DNA of 64,000 bases from Galbibacter mesophilus (GCF_023721415.1 NZ_JAMQVC010000005.1:62001-126000); one strand, 5' to 3'. Positions 7,136 through 16,797 are shown, counted from the first letter of the stretch. A program made the numbers and translations. Notes: a model not told the origin generated them from the sequence alone.

Positions 7136-10100
7136 ATGTACTTAATTTTCGATACAGAAACTACTGGATTGCCAAAACGTTGGGATGCTCCAATTACCGA
7201 TGTTGATAATTGGCCACGGGCCATACAAATTGCTTGGCAGCTACATGACGAAATGGGAAATGTTATCGATCATCAAGATTATCTCATTAAACCAGATGGT
7301 TTTAATATTCCTTTTGATGCCGAGAAAATCCATGGAATTTCTACCGAATTGGCGCAAGAAAAAGGTATTCCATTGGCAGAGGTTTTGGAGAAATTCAATG
7401 CGGCTTTGGCTAAAACAAAATTTGTAGTTGGACAGAACGTCGGTTTCGATGTTAATATCATGGGGGCAGAGTTCCATCGGGATGGCGTAGAAAGCAATTT
7501 AACGGAGCTGCCTGTGTTGGATACTTGTACAGAAACTACGGCAGAATTATGTAAAATTCCTGGAGGTCGAGGGGGTAAGTTTAAACTGCCTACTTTGACG
7601 GAGCTTCATGAACATCTTTTTAATGAGCCCTTTGCGGAAGCACACAATGCTACAGCCGATGTGGAAGCTACAACACGCTGCTTTCTAGAATTGATCAGAA
7701 AAGAAGTCTTTACTGCGGAAGAACTTGATGTTTCTCCGCAATATTTTAGGGATTTTTCAGAAGTGAATCCGCAGCCTATCGAATTGATAGGGTTGGAGCA
7801 CATCAATCTAAAGAAAGCTTCCGAAGAAATAAGGAAACAACTAGCCAAGGAGGCGCCTTCCGAAGAAATATCCAAAGAAGAGCTTCATCAAAATATAAAA
7901 GAACTTGCTGAGGTTGATTTTGCACATCTGCATAACTATTCGCAGTTCTCTATTTTACAGGCTACATCGAGCATTCCGGATCTTGTGGCGGCAACGGCAA
8001 AAGCGAACATGCCAGCCGTGGCGCTTACCGATATGGCGAATATGATGGGGGCTTTTCATTTTGTGAAAGAAGTAGGAAACCACAACAAAGCAGTACAGGC
8101 TAAAATTGACGAAGCGCTGGCCAATGGTGAAGAACCAACTGAGAAGCTTATTAAACCCATTGTTGGTTGTACGCTGAACGTCTGTGAAAATCACTTGGAT
8201 AAGTCCGTTAAAGACAACGGTTACCAAATCGTGATGCTTGCCAAAAACAAAAAAGGCTATCACAATTTGGCTAAAATGTCTTCTATAGCCTATACGAAGG
8301 GATTTTATTATGTTCCGCGGATTGATAAAAAAGTGGTGGAGCAATACAAGGAGGATATTATCGTACTTACGGGAAATTTATATGGGGAAGTGCCCAGTAA
8401 ATTGTTGAATGTTGGGGAAGTTCAAGCCGAAGAATCCTTGTTGTGGTGGAAAGAACAGTTTGGGGAAGATTTGTACGTGGAAATTATGCGCCACGAACAA
8501 GAAGACGAAAATAGGGTTAATGATGAACTTGTTAAATTAGCCAATAAGCACAACGTAAAACTGGTTGCTACCAACAACACCTATTACATAGGGAAAGAAG
8601 ATGCCAATGCGCACGATATTTTGTTGTGTGTGAAAGATGGGGAGAAAAAAGATACCCCAATTGGTAGAGGAAGAGGGTATAGGTACGGATTGCCAAATCA
8701 GGAATATTACTTTAAGAGCGGCGATGAAATGAAAGCCATTTTTAAAGACCTTCCCGATGCTATTTTCAACATTCAAGAGATAATAGATAAAGTAGAGCCT
8801 TTCGAGCTTGCTCGGGACGTGCTGTTGCCTGCCTTTAATATTCCTGAAGAATTTCAGGTGGAAGAGGATAAAGAGGACAATGGAAAAAGAGGAGAGAATA
8901 AATATTTAAAACACCTTACCTACGAAGGAGCCAAAAAAAGGTATCCAGAAATTACTGAAGAAATTAAAGAACGACTCGATTTTGAATTGAGCGTTATTGA
9001 AAATACAGGTTATCCAGGGTACTTCCTTATTGTACAGGATTTTATTGCTGCAGCACGTGAAATGGATGTTTCGGTAGGGCCGGGTCGTGGTTCTGCGGCG
9101 GGTTCCGCGGTAGCGTATTGCTTAGGAATTACCAATATTGACCCTATTCATTACGACTTGCTTTTTGAGCGGTTTCTGAATCCAGACCGTGTGTCCCTTC
9201 CCGATATTGATATCGACTTTGATGATGAAGGAAGGAGCCGAGTGATGGATTATGTAATCGAGAAATATGGGGCCAATCAAGTAGCGCAAATTATTACCTA
9301 CGGAACCATGGCTGCCAAATCTTCTATCAGGGATACGGCAAGGGTGTTGGATTTACCGTTGCACGATGCAGATAGAATTGCAAAGCTGATTCCCAATATG
9401 AAGCTGGGTAAGATTTTCGGTATGGATGATGCCGGATTGAAAGAAAAGCTGCGTTCCGAAGAATTGGAAAAGGTTAATGAGTTAAAGAATATTGCTGATG
9501 GGGACGACCTCGAAGCCTTAACCGTAAATCAAGCCCGCGTTTTGGAAGGGTCTGTTCGAAATACGGGAATTCATGCCTGTGGAGTAATTATTACGCCCGA
9601 TGATATTACCAAATTCGTTCCGGTTTCGGTGGCAAAGGATTCTGATTTGTATGTAACCCAGTTTGATAACTCCGTCGTGGAGAGTGCTGGGTTGCTGAAG
9701 ATGGATTTCCTCGGATTAAAAACATTGACCCTCATCAAAGACACGGTGAAGCTGGTGAAATACAAGCATGGAATCGATTTGAATCCGGATGAATTCCCGC
9801 TTGACGACCAGAAAACATACGAGCTCTTTCAACGTGGGGAAACAGTTGGGATTTTTCAATATGAATCTGCCGGAATGCAGAAACACATGAAAGACCTAAA
9901 ACCAACCGTTTTTGCCGATCTTATTGCTATGAATGCTCTTTATAGGCCAGGTCCGTTGGAATATATTCCGAGTTTCATCCGAAGAAAACACGGCGACGAG
10001 GAAATTAAGTACGACCTCGATGCTATGGAGGAGTATTTAAAGGAAACTTACGGAATTACGGTTTATCAAGAGCAGGTGATGTTGCTTTCGCAGAAATTGG

Positions 10101-11515
10101 CTGGGTTTACCAAAGGTGAAGCCGATGTATTGCGTAAAGCGATGGGGAAAAAGATTTTTGCCTTGCTGGAGCAACTTAAACCTAAGTTTCTGGATGGTGG
10201 GGAAGCGAATGGACATTCGCGCGAAACACTGGAAAAAGTATGGAAAGACTGGGAGGCTTTTGCGAGTTATGCGTTTAATAAATCCCACTCCACATGTTAT
10301 GCTTGGATTGGCTACCAAACAGCTTATTTAAAGGCGAATTACCCTGCGGAATACATGGCAGCGGTGCTTTCCAACAACATGAACGACATTAAACAGGTGA
10401 CTTTCTTCCTAGAGGAATGCAAGCGTATGGGGATTGAAGTGTTGGGGCCAGATGTAAACGAATCTTATTACAAATTCACCGTTAACAAAGACAACGCTAT
10501 TCGTTTTGGAATGGGGGCGATTAAAGGTGTGGGTCGGGGTGCCGTGGAAACGATTGTAAAAGGTAGGGACGACGGAAAATACAAATCGGTTTTCGACCTT
10601 GCCAAGCGAATTGACTTGCGAGCAGCCAACAAAAAGGCATTTGAAAATTTAGCGCTGGCAGGAGGTTTCGATTCTTTTGATACGCACCGAGCACAATATT
10701 TTCACGATGATGGCGACGGAATTACCTTTTTGGAAAAAGCCATAAAATACGGGGCTAAATTTCAGGAAAATGAAAATTCCGCCCAAGTTAGTTTGTTCGG
10801 GGAGGCCAGTGATGTGCAAATCCCAGAACCCCAAGTGCCTCCATGCGATACATGGGGAACAATGGAAAAATTAAAGCGGGAAAAAGAAGTGGTCGGGATT
10901 TATATTTCCGGACATCCACTGGATGATTTCAAAACAGAAATTGGCGTTTTTTGTAACGGAAATGTGGGATTATTTAATAATCTGGAAGCTATCGTCAATA
11001 GAGAGATTTCTTTTGCCGGTGTAATAACCGATGTGCAACACCGCGTGTCTAAAAACGGAAAAGGTTGGGCGTTGTTTACCGTAGAAGATTATACTGATTC
11101 TTACGAGTTTAGAATGTTTGGTGAGGAGTATTTAAAGTTCAGGCATTTTCTTATGATAAATTCTTTTATCTACATAAAAGCTTTCGTTCGTGAGGGTTGG
11201 ACAAATCGCGAAACGGGTAAAAAGGGAGAGCCAAGGCTTCAGTTTAATTCCATGGAACAATTGCAGGATGTTATGGAAAAGTATGCGCGAAAGCTCACTA
11301 TTCATTTAAAATTAGATGAATTAGTAGAAGAGCGTATAGATAGTTTAAAAGATGTTATTTCCATGCATAAAGGCGACCATATTTTAAACTTTGTGGTGTA
11401 TGAAATGGAGAACGAAATAAAGCTTACCATGCCCAGCCGAAAACAGAAAGTTCAGATTTCCAACGAATTATTAGATGAGCTGAAAAAGCAAGAAGTAATG
11501 TATAAATTGAATTGA
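7136..11515 (+). CDS. dnaE: DNA polymerase III alpha subunit with fused N-terminal proofreading exonuclease
   Basis: The replicative polymerase, 1459 residues. Residues 1-195 are a DnaQ-type DEDDh 3'-5' exonuclease: D6 and E8 (FDTETTG), D105 (NVGFDVN), H170 and D175 (HNATADVE). A PHP domain follows near 260-500. Its first metal motif reads HLHNYS and the second LTDMANM, so two ligands normally present in active PHP domains (HxHxH and TDH) are missing. The polymerase core contains GPGRGSAAGSA and the catalytic acidic motif PDIDIDFD (P689-D696). A beta-clamp binding motif QVSLF lies at 1217-1221, and an OB-fold (ISFAGVITDVQHRV onward) is near the C-terminus. The fusion puts proofreading in cis, which fits the degenerate PHP site. 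The gene is probably monocistronic. Confidence 0.95.
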   Translation: MYLIFDTETTGLPKRWDAPITDVDNWPRAIQIAWQLHDEMGNVIDHQDYLIKPDGFNIPFDAEKIHGISTELAQEKGIPLAEVLEKFNAALAKTKFVVGQNVGFDVNIMGAEFHRDGVESNLTELPVLDTCTETTAELCKIPGGRGGKFKLPTLTELHEHLFNEPFAEAHNATADVEATTRCFLELIRKEVFTAEELDVSPQYFRDFSEVNPQPIELIGLEHINLKKASEEIRKQLAKEAPSEEISKEELHQNIKELAEVDFAHLHNYSQFSILQATSSIPDLVAATAKANMPAVALTDMANMMGAFHFVKEVGNHNKAVQAKIDEALANGEEPTEKLIKPIVGCTLNVCENHLDKSVKDNGYQIVMLAKNKKGYHNLAKMSSIAYTKGFYYVPRIDKKVVEQYKEDIIVLTGNLYGEVPSKLLNVGEVQAEESLLWWKEQFGEDLYVEIMRHEQEDENRVNDELVKLANKHNVKLVATNNTYYIGKEDANAHDILLCVKDGEKKDTPIGRGRGYRYGLPNQEYYFKSGDEMKAIFKDLPDAIFNIQEIIDKVEPFELARDVLLPAFNIPEEFQVEEDKEDNGKRGENKYLKHLTYEGAKKRYPEITEEIKERLDFELSVIENTGYPGYFLIVQDFIAAAREMDVSVGPGRGSAAGSAVAYCLGITNIDPIHYDLLFERFLNPDRVSLPDIDIDFDDEGRSRVMDYVIEKYGANQVAQIITYGTMAAKSSIRDTARVLDLPLHDADRIAKLIPNMKLGKIFGMDDAGLKEKLRSEELEKVNELKNIADGDDLEALTVNQARVLEGSVRNTGIHACGVIITPDDITKFVPVSVAKDSDLYVTQFDNSVVESAGLLKMDFLGLKTLTLIKDTVKLVKYKHGIDLNPDEFPLDDQKTYELFQRGETVGIFQYESAGMQKHMKDLKPTVFADLIAMNALYRPGPLEYIPSFIRRKHGDEEIKYDLDAMEEYLKETYGITVYQEQVMLLSQKLAGFTKGEADVLRKAMGKKIFALLEQLKPKFLDGGEANGHSRETLEKVWKDWEAFASYAFNKSHSTCYAWIGYQTAYLKANYPAEYMAAVLSNNMNDIKQVTFFLEECKRMGIEVLGPDVNESYYKFTVNKDNAIRFGMGAIKGVGRGAVETIVKGRDDGKYKSVFDLAKRIDLRAANKKAFENLALAGGFDSFDTHRAQYFHDDGDGITFLEKAIKYGAKFQENENSAQVSLFGEASDVQIPEPQVPPCDTWGTMEKLKREKEVVGIYISGHPLDDFKTEIGVFCNGNVGLFNNLEAIVNREISFAGVITDVQHRVSKNGKGWALFTVEDYTDSYEFRMFGEEYLKFRHFLMINSFIYIKAFVREGWTNRETGKKGEPRLQFNSMEQLQDVMEKYARKLTIHLKLDELVEERIDSLKDVISMHKGDHILNFVVYEMENEIKLTMPSRKQKVQISNELLDELKKQEVMYKLN

Positions 11516-11586
11516 TGCTGGAGGCCATAAGATTGACCCTAGAAGATAGGAGCATCAAAAATTATTAGTCTATTCGTGGCACTTGA

Positions 11587-11610
11587 AACATTTTTCTTTT
11601 CGTTACTTTG
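11587..11610 (+). promoter_or_regulatory. Predicted promoter of the folK-dnk gene
   Basis: TTG at about 11583-11590 precedes TACTTTG at 11604-11610 by roughly 18 bases, close to the flavobacterial -33/-7 arrangement. The chosen ATG follows only 10 bases after the -7 box, so the mRNA would be almost leaderless. A slightly different start remains possible. Confidence 0.4.
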
Positions 11611-11619
11611 CAAAATCTT

Positions 11620-12744
11620 ATGATTCACTACAAGCGCACATATCTTTCCGTTGGGAGTAATTTGGGGGATAAATACGAAAATCTTAGCAAAACGGTTCGG
11701 GAATTGCGGGAAAAGGCGGGGAACGTGGTTTCCTGTTCGCCCATTTACCAAACGCCCGCTTGGGGTTTTGAAGGTGATGATTTTTATAACATCTGTGTGG
11801 GAGTAGATACCGAGTTACAGCCGCAGGAATTACTGGATTGTTTACTACAGATAGAAAAATCTTTGGGAAGGATTCGGTCTAAAAATGAAGGCTATGCAGC
11901 GCGAACAGTAGATTTGGATATTCTGTTTTATGAAGATGAGGTGCTGGACGAACCCGATTTGGTAATTCCCCATCCTCATTTGCAAAACAGACTGTTTGTT
12001 CTTCAGCCGTTGGCAGATATTGCTCCAGGGAAAGTCCATCCTATCTTTGAAAAAAGTATCATTGAGCTTTTGGACGTTTGTGAAGATGAAAGTGAATTGG
12101 AAAAGTTAAGTACATCAATTTCACTTCTGAAGAAAGATTTTTCGAAGTTTAATTTTATTGCTATTGAAGGAAATATCGGAGCCGGAAAAACAACTTTGGC
12201 CAATAAAATAGCTGAGGATTTCAATGGAAAATTGGTTTTGGAGCGTTTTGCCGATAATCCTTTTTTGCCAAAATTCTACGAAGATAGAAACCGTTATGCT
12301 TTTCCGTTGGAGATGTCTTTTTTGGCCGACCGTTACCAACAATTTACCGACGATACATCCCGCCCCGATTTGTTTAAAAATTTCATGGTAAGTGACTACG
12401 ATATTTTTAAATCGCTTATTTTTGCGAAAGTTACTTTGCAGGAAGACGAATTTTCGCTTTACAGAAAGGTTTTTAATTTTATGTATAAGGAAGTTGTAAA
12501 ACCCGATGTGTATGTGTATTTATATCAAAACACAGAGCGGTTGCTGCAAAACATAAAAAAACGCGGACGAAGTTACGAGCAAAAGATTCCTGCTGATTAC
12601 TTGGAAAAGCTAAATGAAGGCTACTTGGACTTTATAAAAACCCACCCAGAAGTGCACCCTTTAGTCATCGATATTTCCGATTTGGATTTTGTTCAAAACC
12701 ACAACGATTACCAATTTATAATTGATAAAATACATGATTTTTAA
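11620..12744 (+). CDS. folK: HPPK (FolK) fused to a deoxynucleoside kinase
   Basis: A two-enzyme fusion of 374 residues. Residues 1-150 are 6-hydroxymethyl-7,8-dihydropterin pyrophosphokinase of folate synthesis, with SVGSNLGDKYENL, the RTVDLDIL signature (97-102) and HPHLQNRLFVL. Residues 175-374 are a deoxyadenosine/deoxyguanosine-type nucleoside kinase, with P-loop GNIGAGKT (184-191), the substrate-binding LERFADNPFLPKFYED and RGRSYEQKIPADYL (lid and ERS-like region). The fusion is a Bacteroidota habit. A TTG four codons upstream is in frame, but the ATG at 11620 is preferred because homologues begin just before the YLSVGSNLGD strand. Confidence 0.9.
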   Translation: MIHYKRTYLSVGSNLGDKYENLSKTVRELREKAGNVVSCSPIYQTPAWGFEGDDFYNICVGVDTELQPQELLDCLLQIEKSLGRIRSKNEGYAARTVDLDILFYEDEVLDEPDLVIPHPHLQNRLFVLQPLADIAPGKVHPIFEKSIIELLDVCEDESELEKLSTSISLLKKDFSKFNFIAIEGNIGAGKTTLANKIAEDFNGKLVLERFADNPFLPKFYEDRNRYAFPLEMSFLADRYQQFTDDTSRPDLFKNFMVSDYDIFKSLIFAKVTLQEDEFSLYRKVFNFMYKEVVKPDVYVYLYQNTERLLQNIKKRGRSYEQKIPADYLEKLNEGYLDFIKTHPEVHPLVIDISDLDFVQNHNDYQFIIDKIHDF

Positions 12745-12782
12745 TTTTATGTCACTTCGAATTTATGAGAAGTCGCATACTG

Positions 12783-12805
12783 TTTTGGAGTGGTAACCTC
12801 CAAAA
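12783..12805 (+). terminator. Stem-loop after folK-dnk
   Basis: Perfect inverted repeat TTTTGGAG / CTCCAAAA with a 7-base loop, 38 bases after the stop. A looser T-rich stretch follows (ACATTTTTT). It is a plausible but not ideal terminator. Confidence 0.45.
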
Positions 12806-12899
12806 TTGAATAACATTTTTTGGATTTTTCAGTAAGGATTATTTAATTCGTAGAGAATTTAAAAAAGAAACTAGCTAACTTTACTTAAACATAACTACT

Positions 12900-12927
12900 G
12901 GGACTCTTTCACGGGTCCCTTTTTTTA
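12900..12927 (+). terminator. Terminator-like hairpin before the SpoU methyltransferase 3' end
   Basis: GGGAC / GTCCC stem with a loop of about 10 bases, followed by seven Ts on the plus strand. It overlaps the last codon of the convergent methyltransferase gene. Confidence 0.6.
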
Positions 12928-13455
12928 TCCCTTCATCTTAGCAAAAAAGTCCCAAACCACTACACCGGCGCTTACTGAAATATTTAAAGAATGTTTGGTG
13001 CCATATTGCGGAATTTCTATCACTTTGTCTACGGAAGAAACCACCTTTTGCTTCACTCCTTTTACCTCATTGCCAAAAATAACAGCATATTTTTTTCCTG
13101 ATTCTATCTGAAATTCGTTTAGCATCGTCGCGTTTTCCGCCTGTTCAATAGCCACGGTAACTACGTCGTCTTGTTTTAGTTTTTCCACCAAAGAAACAGT
13201 GTCTTCTGCGTACTCCCAAGCCACGCTTTCGGTAGCTCCCAAAGCAGTTTTATGAATGTCTTTATGCGGAGGAGTAGCAGTAATACCGCACAAATAAATT
13301 TTTTCAATCAGAAAAGCATCCGCAGTTCTAAAAACCGAACCTATGTTGTTTAAACTTCTTATATTGTCTAAAACAATAATGAGAGGTGTTTTTTGAGCCT
13401 CTTTAAATTCTTCTACGTTAAGTCTTTCGAGTTCGTTGTTTTTTAGCTTCCGCAT
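12925..13455 (-). CDS. SpoU/TrmH-family RNA 2'-O-methyltransferase
   Basis: A 176-residue SPOUT methyltransferase using S-adenosylmethionine. The three trefoil-knot motifs are visible: motif 1 LDNIRSLNNIGSVFRTADAF, motif 2 VIFGNEVKGVKQKV and motif 3 IPQYGTKHSLNISVSAGV. It has no extra N-terminal substrate-binding domain, so it is the minimal TrmH/SpoU form. The RNA target (tRNA Gm18 or another site) cannot be decided. The longer frame starts at a TTG (13473). The ATG at 13455, giving MRKLKNNEL, matches homologues better. Confidence 0.88.
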   Translation of the reverse strand: MRKLKNNELERLNVEEFKEAQKTPLIIVLDNIRSLNNIGSVFRTADAFLIEKIYLCGITATPPHKDIHKTALGATESVAWEYAEDTVSLVEKLKQDDVVTVAIEQAENATMLNEFQIESGKKYAVIFGNEVKGVKQKVVSSVDKVIEIPQYGTKHSLNISVSAGVVVWDFFAKMKG

Positions 13456-13510
13456 GCATTTATTTTTTTGCAAAAATAGGGAATCGAGCTGTACAAAAAA
13501 ATGAAGGCTA

Positions 13511-13576
13511 CTAGCCCTGATTGAGCGAACTACCGTGTAGTCGCGAAAGCCTGCCTACCGTCAGGCAGGCGGGCAA
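13511..13576. repeat. Intergenic palindromic repeat element
   Basis: The 259-bp gap ahead of mutS contains a block unlike its AT-rich surroundings. It starts TAGCCCTGATTGAGCG, passes ACTACCGTGTAGTCGCG and ends in the perfect palindrome GCCTGCCT-ACCGTC-AGGCAGGC (13549-13570). GC-rich palindromes of this kind are scattered in flavobacterial genomes as REP-like elements. Only this copy is seen in the window. Confidence 0.5.
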
Positions 13577-13714
13577 CAGCATTTACTGAAATAAACAGAA
13601 GAAAATGCTCCTGAAATCAGCTAATCAACAAAAGTTGTTTATAATACATTGGGTGAAAAATGGCAATTGGGAATAAAAAATAATAATTTCGCTACGAAAC
13701 CTAATATTTGAGAT

Positions 13715-16327
13715 TTGGCAGAGAAAAAAGCAAAAAAGACCACGCCTTTAATGAAGCAGTACAATGCTATTAAAGCTAAATACCCAGATGCACTTTTGTT
13801 GTTTAGGGTAGGGGATTTTTATGAAACGTTTGGAGAAGATGCAGTGAATACGGCCAAAATATTGGGAATTGTCCTCACGCACCGAAACAATGGCAGCGAC
13901 CGAACAGAGTTGGCCGGATTTCCACATCATTCGTTGCACACGTATTTGCCAAAATTGGTGAAAGCAGGGCAGCGAGTGGCTATTTGTGACCAATTGGAAG
14001 ACCCAAAACAAACCAAAACGATTGTAAAACGTGGCGTAACCGAATTGGTGACGCCAGGGGTGGCGTTAAATGATGATATCCTTTCGGCAAAATCCAATAA
14101 CTTTTTGTGTGCTATTCATTTTGGAAAAAAACAATTTGGGGTGGCATTTTTGGATGTTTCCACTGGAGAATTTCTTACTGCGGAAGGTTCTGATGAGTAT
14201 ATTTCTAAACTGTTGCAAAATTTTAATCCCAGTGAGGTTTTAATTTCCAAGAAATTTAAATCGGATTTCAAAACGGTTTTCGGGAATGAATTCCATACTT
14301 TTTTTATGGAAGACTGGGTTTTTCAAGAAGATTACACGCAAGAAACGCTCAATAATCATTTTCAAACAAAATCGTTAAAAGGCTTTGGAGTAGAGCATTT
14401 GCAGCACGGTACAATTGCCGCCGGTGCGGCGTTGCATTACCTGTCGGAAACACAACACAATAAATTGGAGCATATTGCTTCCATAACGCGTATTGCTGAA
14501 GAAGAATACGTGTGGATGGATAGGTTTACCATTCGCAATTTGGAATTGTACCAGGCACCCTCTGCCAATGCGGTTACCTTACTCGACGTAATCGATAAAA
14601 CCATCTCGCCAATGGGTGGGCGTTTGCTTAAACGTTGGTTGGCGCTTCCGTTAAAAAGTATGGATAAAATTCGGCAGCGACACGAGATTGTACAATATTT
14701 ATCAGAAAATGAAACCGTTTTAGAAAGTTTCCGAAAGCAAATAAAGCAGATTAGCGATTTGGAGCGCCTTATTTCTAAAGTCGCTACTGGCAAGATAAAT
14801 CCGCGTGAGGTGGTATTGCTCAAAAATTCATTAAATGCTATTGTGCCCATAAAAGAAACGGCATCCAAAAGTAAAAATGATGCTCTGAAGGTAATTGGCG
14901 ACCGGTTGAATGCCTGCGATGTACTTCGTGAGCGAATTACGCAGACCTTGCACGAAGAAGCACCGGTAAACATTAATAAAGGGAATGCGATTGCGACAGG
15001 TTTTTCAGCGGAATTGAATGAATTGCGGAATTTAGCTTTTTCCGGTAAGGATTATTTAGATTCCATGCTCGAGCGCGAGATGAAAAGCACAGGAATTACT
15101 TCGTTAAAAATTGCCAGCAACAATGTTTTTGGATATTATATTGAAGTACGGAATACGCACAAGGATAAGGTGCCAGCCGATTGGATTCGGAAGCAAACCT
15201 TAGTGAGTGCAGAAAGGTACATCACAGAAGAGTTAAAGGAATATGAGGCAAAAATTCTTGGCGCAGAAGAAAAAATAGCGGTTTTGGAACAGCAGTTGTT
15301 CGCTCAATTGGTGACTTGGATGCATTCTTACATTCAGTCGGTGCAAACAAATGCCGGTTTGATAGCTCAATTGGATTGTTTATGTGGTTTTGTTCAGTTG
15401 GCGAAAGAAAACAATTACATTAAGCCTGAAATAGACGATTCTTTTGATTTGGAAATTGAAAATGGAAGGCATCCAGTTATAGAAAAGCAACTTCCGCTTG
15501 GCGAAGCTTACATTGCTAATAACACTACGCTCAACCGGGACGAACAGCAAATTATTATGATTACTGGTCCGAACATGAGTGGTAAATCGGCTATTCTCCG
15601 CCAAACCGCTTTAATAGTTTTGTTGGCACAAATGGGAAGTTTTGTTCCCGCCGAAAAAGCGCGAATCGGAATTGTCGATAAAATTTTTACCAGAGTGGGC
15701 GCCAGCGATAATATTTCTTTGGGAGAATCGACTTTTATGGTAGAAATGAACGAAACTGCTTCTATTTTGAACAATGTTTCGGAGCGGAGTTTAATTTTAT
15801 TGGATGAAATAGGAAGGGGGACAAGTACATACGATGGAATTTCAATCGCTTGGGCGATTGCCGAATACATTCATGAACATCCAGCGAAAGCCAAAACACT
15901 TTTTGCAACCCACTATCATGAATTGAACGAAATGACAGAAACTTTTGAACGTATTAAAAACTTCAATGTTTCTGTAAAAGAACTTAAAAACAATGTTTTA
16001 TTTCTTCGGAAGTTGATTCCGGGTGGAAGCGAACATAGTTTTGGGATACATGTTGCTAAAATGGCGGGTATGCCCCAACAGGTGATTCATCGTGCCAATA
16101 AAATTTTGAAGAAACTTGAAAAGTCACACAGCAGTGAAGAGCTTACCGATAATTTAAAAGCGGCTCAAGACGAAATGCAATTGAGTTTTTTCAATTTAGA
16201 TGACCCATTGCTGGAAAACATTAAAGAAGAAATTTTACATACCGATATTGATACGTTAACCCCTGTAGAAGCCTTGATGAAGCTGAATGAAATAAAAAGA
16301 ATGTTAGTTAAGAAAAAGAAAGTGTGA
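13715..16327 (+). CDS. mutS: DNA mismatch repair protein MutS
   Basis: Recognises mismatches and small loops and starts mismatch repair. The 870-residue protein has the mismatch-reading wedge F35-Y36-E37 ([10 protein letters not shown]) in the N-terminal domain and long core and clamp helices (about 250-560). Its ABC ATPase has Walker A GPNMSGKS (618-625) and Walker [15 protein letters not shown] (D697, E698). The C-terminus includes the HTH and dimer region. The start is a TTG (13715): homologues have a lysine-rich leader before [11 protein letters not shown], and the first ATG (13751) would remove it. An upstream RBS is not evident, as is usual in Bacteroidota. Confidence 0.95.
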   Translation: MAEKKAKKTTPLMKQYNAIKAKYPDALLLFRVGDFYETFGEDAVNTAKILGIVLTHRNNGSDRTELAGFPHHSLHTYLPKLVKAGQRVAICDQLEDPKQTKTIVKRGVTELVTPGVALNDDILSAKSNNFLCAIHFGKKQFGVAFLDVSTGEFLTAEGSDEYISKLLQNFNPSEVLISKKFKSDFKTVFGNEFHTFFMEDWVFQEDYTQETLNNHFQTKSLKGFGVEHLQHGTIAAGAALHYLSETQHNKLEHIASITRIAEEEYVWMDRFTIRNLELYQAPSANAVTLLDVIDKTISPMGGRLLKRWLALPLKSMDKIRQRHEIVQYLSENETVLESFRKQIKQISDLERLISKVATGKINPREVVLLKNSLNAIVPIKETASKSKNDALKVIGDRLNACDVLRERITQTLHEEAPVNINKGNAIATGFSAELNELRNLAFSGKDYLDSMLEREMKSTGITSLKIASNNVFGYYIEVRNTHKDKVPADWIRKQTLVSAERYITEELKEYEAKILGAEEKIAVLEQQLFAQLVTWMHSYIQSVQTNAGLIAQLDCLCGFVQLAKENNYIKPEIDDSFDLEIENGRHPVIEKQLPLGEAYIANNTTLNRDEQQIIMITGPNMSGKSAILRQTALIVLLAQMGSFVPAEKARIGIVDKIFTRVGASDNISLGESTFMVEMNETASILNNVSERSLILLDEIGRGTSTYDGISIAWAIAEYIHEHPAKAKTLFATHYHELNEMTETFERIKNFNVSVKELKNNVLFLRKLIPGGSEHSFGIHVAKMAGMPQQVIHRANKILKKLEKSHSSEELTDNLKAAQDEMQLSFFNLDDPLLENIKEEILHTDIDTLTPVEALMKLNEIKRMLVKKKKV

Positions 16328-16376
16328 TAGTTAAGGTGTTGAATAAAATTAATTTAGCTCTTTTTGAAAAAAAAGC

Positions 16377-16406
16377 TTTGGTTTTTATAGAATTGTATTA
16401 AATTTG
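16377..16406 (+). promoter_or_regulatory. Promoter of the tRNA-Gly / tRNA-Leu unit
   Basis: TTTG at 16377-16380 and TAAATTTG at 16399-16406 are separated by 18 bases. This is a full match to the Bacteroidota -33/-7 pattern and lies 52 bases ahead of tRNA-Gly. It is the clearest promoter in the window. Confidence 0.7.
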
Positions 16407-16458
16407 CATCCGCATTCAGCAAGATAGCTGGTTGCACAAGTTCATAGAGATACAGACT

Positions 16459-16531
16459 GCGAAAATAGCTCAGTTGGTAGAGCGCCACCTTGCCAAGGTG
16501 GAGGTCGCGGGTTCGAATCCCGTTTTTCGCT
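16459..16531 (+). tRNA. tRNA-Gly (GCC)
   Basis: 73 bases fold into a standard cloverleaf. The acceptor stem is GCGAAAA / TTTTCGC, the anticodon stem CCACC / GGTGG with loop TTGCCAA (anticodon GCC at 16492-16494), and the T-arm contains GTTCGAATCC. The discriminator base is T. CCA is not encoded (the next bases are CAG). Confidence 0.95.
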
Positions 16532-16575
16532 CAGACGCGTAAAAACGTTCAATACGGATTTAACGACTGCCAATT

Positions 16576-16621
16576 GTGGAGGTCGTGGTTCTCCCGAGGC
16601 TTCGGGACCGTTTTTCGCTCA
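16576..16621 (+). pseudogene. Remnant of a tRNA-Gly 3' half
   Basis: Between the two tRNAs, GTGGAGGTCGTGGTTC (16576-16591) and CCGTTTTTCGCTCA (16608-16621) repeat the 3' half of the upstream tRNA-Gly (from 16498). The T-loop has been replaced by a palindrome, TCCCGA-GGCT-TCGGGA. It has no acceptor 5' strand or anticodon arm and so cannot be a working tRNA. Confidence 0.6.
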
Positions 16622-16627
16622 TATTTC

Positions 16628-16713
16628 GCTCGAGTGGTGGAATTGGTAGACACGCTGGACTTAAAATCCAGTGGGCAGTAATGTCCGTGCGGGTTCAAGT
16701 CCCGCCTCGAGTA
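16628..16713 (+). tRNA. tRNA-Leu (TAA), attachment site of the mobile element
   Basis: An 86-base class II tRNA with a long variable arm. The anticodon loop is CTTAAAA (anticodon TAA, 16662-16664), the anticodon stem CTGGA / TCCAG and the acceptor GCTCGAG / CTCGAGT with a G-U first pair. The discriminator is A and CCA is not encoded. Its last 14 bases plus one are repeated at 36496-36510, marking it as the integration target. Confidence 0.93.
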
Positions 16714-16714
16714 C
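16700..16714. repeat. attL direct repeat
   Basis: TCCCGCCTCGAGTAC covers the T-arm 3' side and acceptor end of tRNA-Leu and is identical to 36496-36510. Integration at this position keeps the tRNA intact. Confidence 0.88.
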
Positions 16715-16716
16715 AG

Positions 16717-16753
16717 AAAACCCCTGTAAAACATTGTTTTTACAGGGGTTTTT
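16717..16753 (+). terminator. Terminator after tRNA-Leu, supplied by the element
   Basis: A 15-bp perfect stem, AAAACCCCTGTAAAA / TTTTACAGGGGTTTT, followed by Ts. It lies just inside attL, so it belongs to the element and replaces the ancestral terminator now found beyond attR (36513-36550). Confidence 0.85.
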
Positions 16754-16760
16754 GATTTTA

Positions 16761-16780
16761 GGGGATACGGATGGGGATAC
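16761..16780 (+). repeat. Left arm-type repeat pair GGGGATAC x2
   Basis: GGGGATAC at 16761-16768 and 16773-16780, starting 12 bases apart. An equivalent pair with the same 12-base spacing lies at 36366-36385, next to the integrase gene. These are candidate binding sites for the integrase arm-binding domain or the excisionase. Confidence 0.6.
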
Positions 16781-16797
16781 GAGTGGATAAAAGTATT

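Noticed and set aside
13748-15870. Antisense open frames within mutS (and similar long ones within dnaE)
   Set aside because: They lie opposite strongly conserved coding sequence, lack recognisable domains and have no promoter. They reflect codon bias of the real genes.
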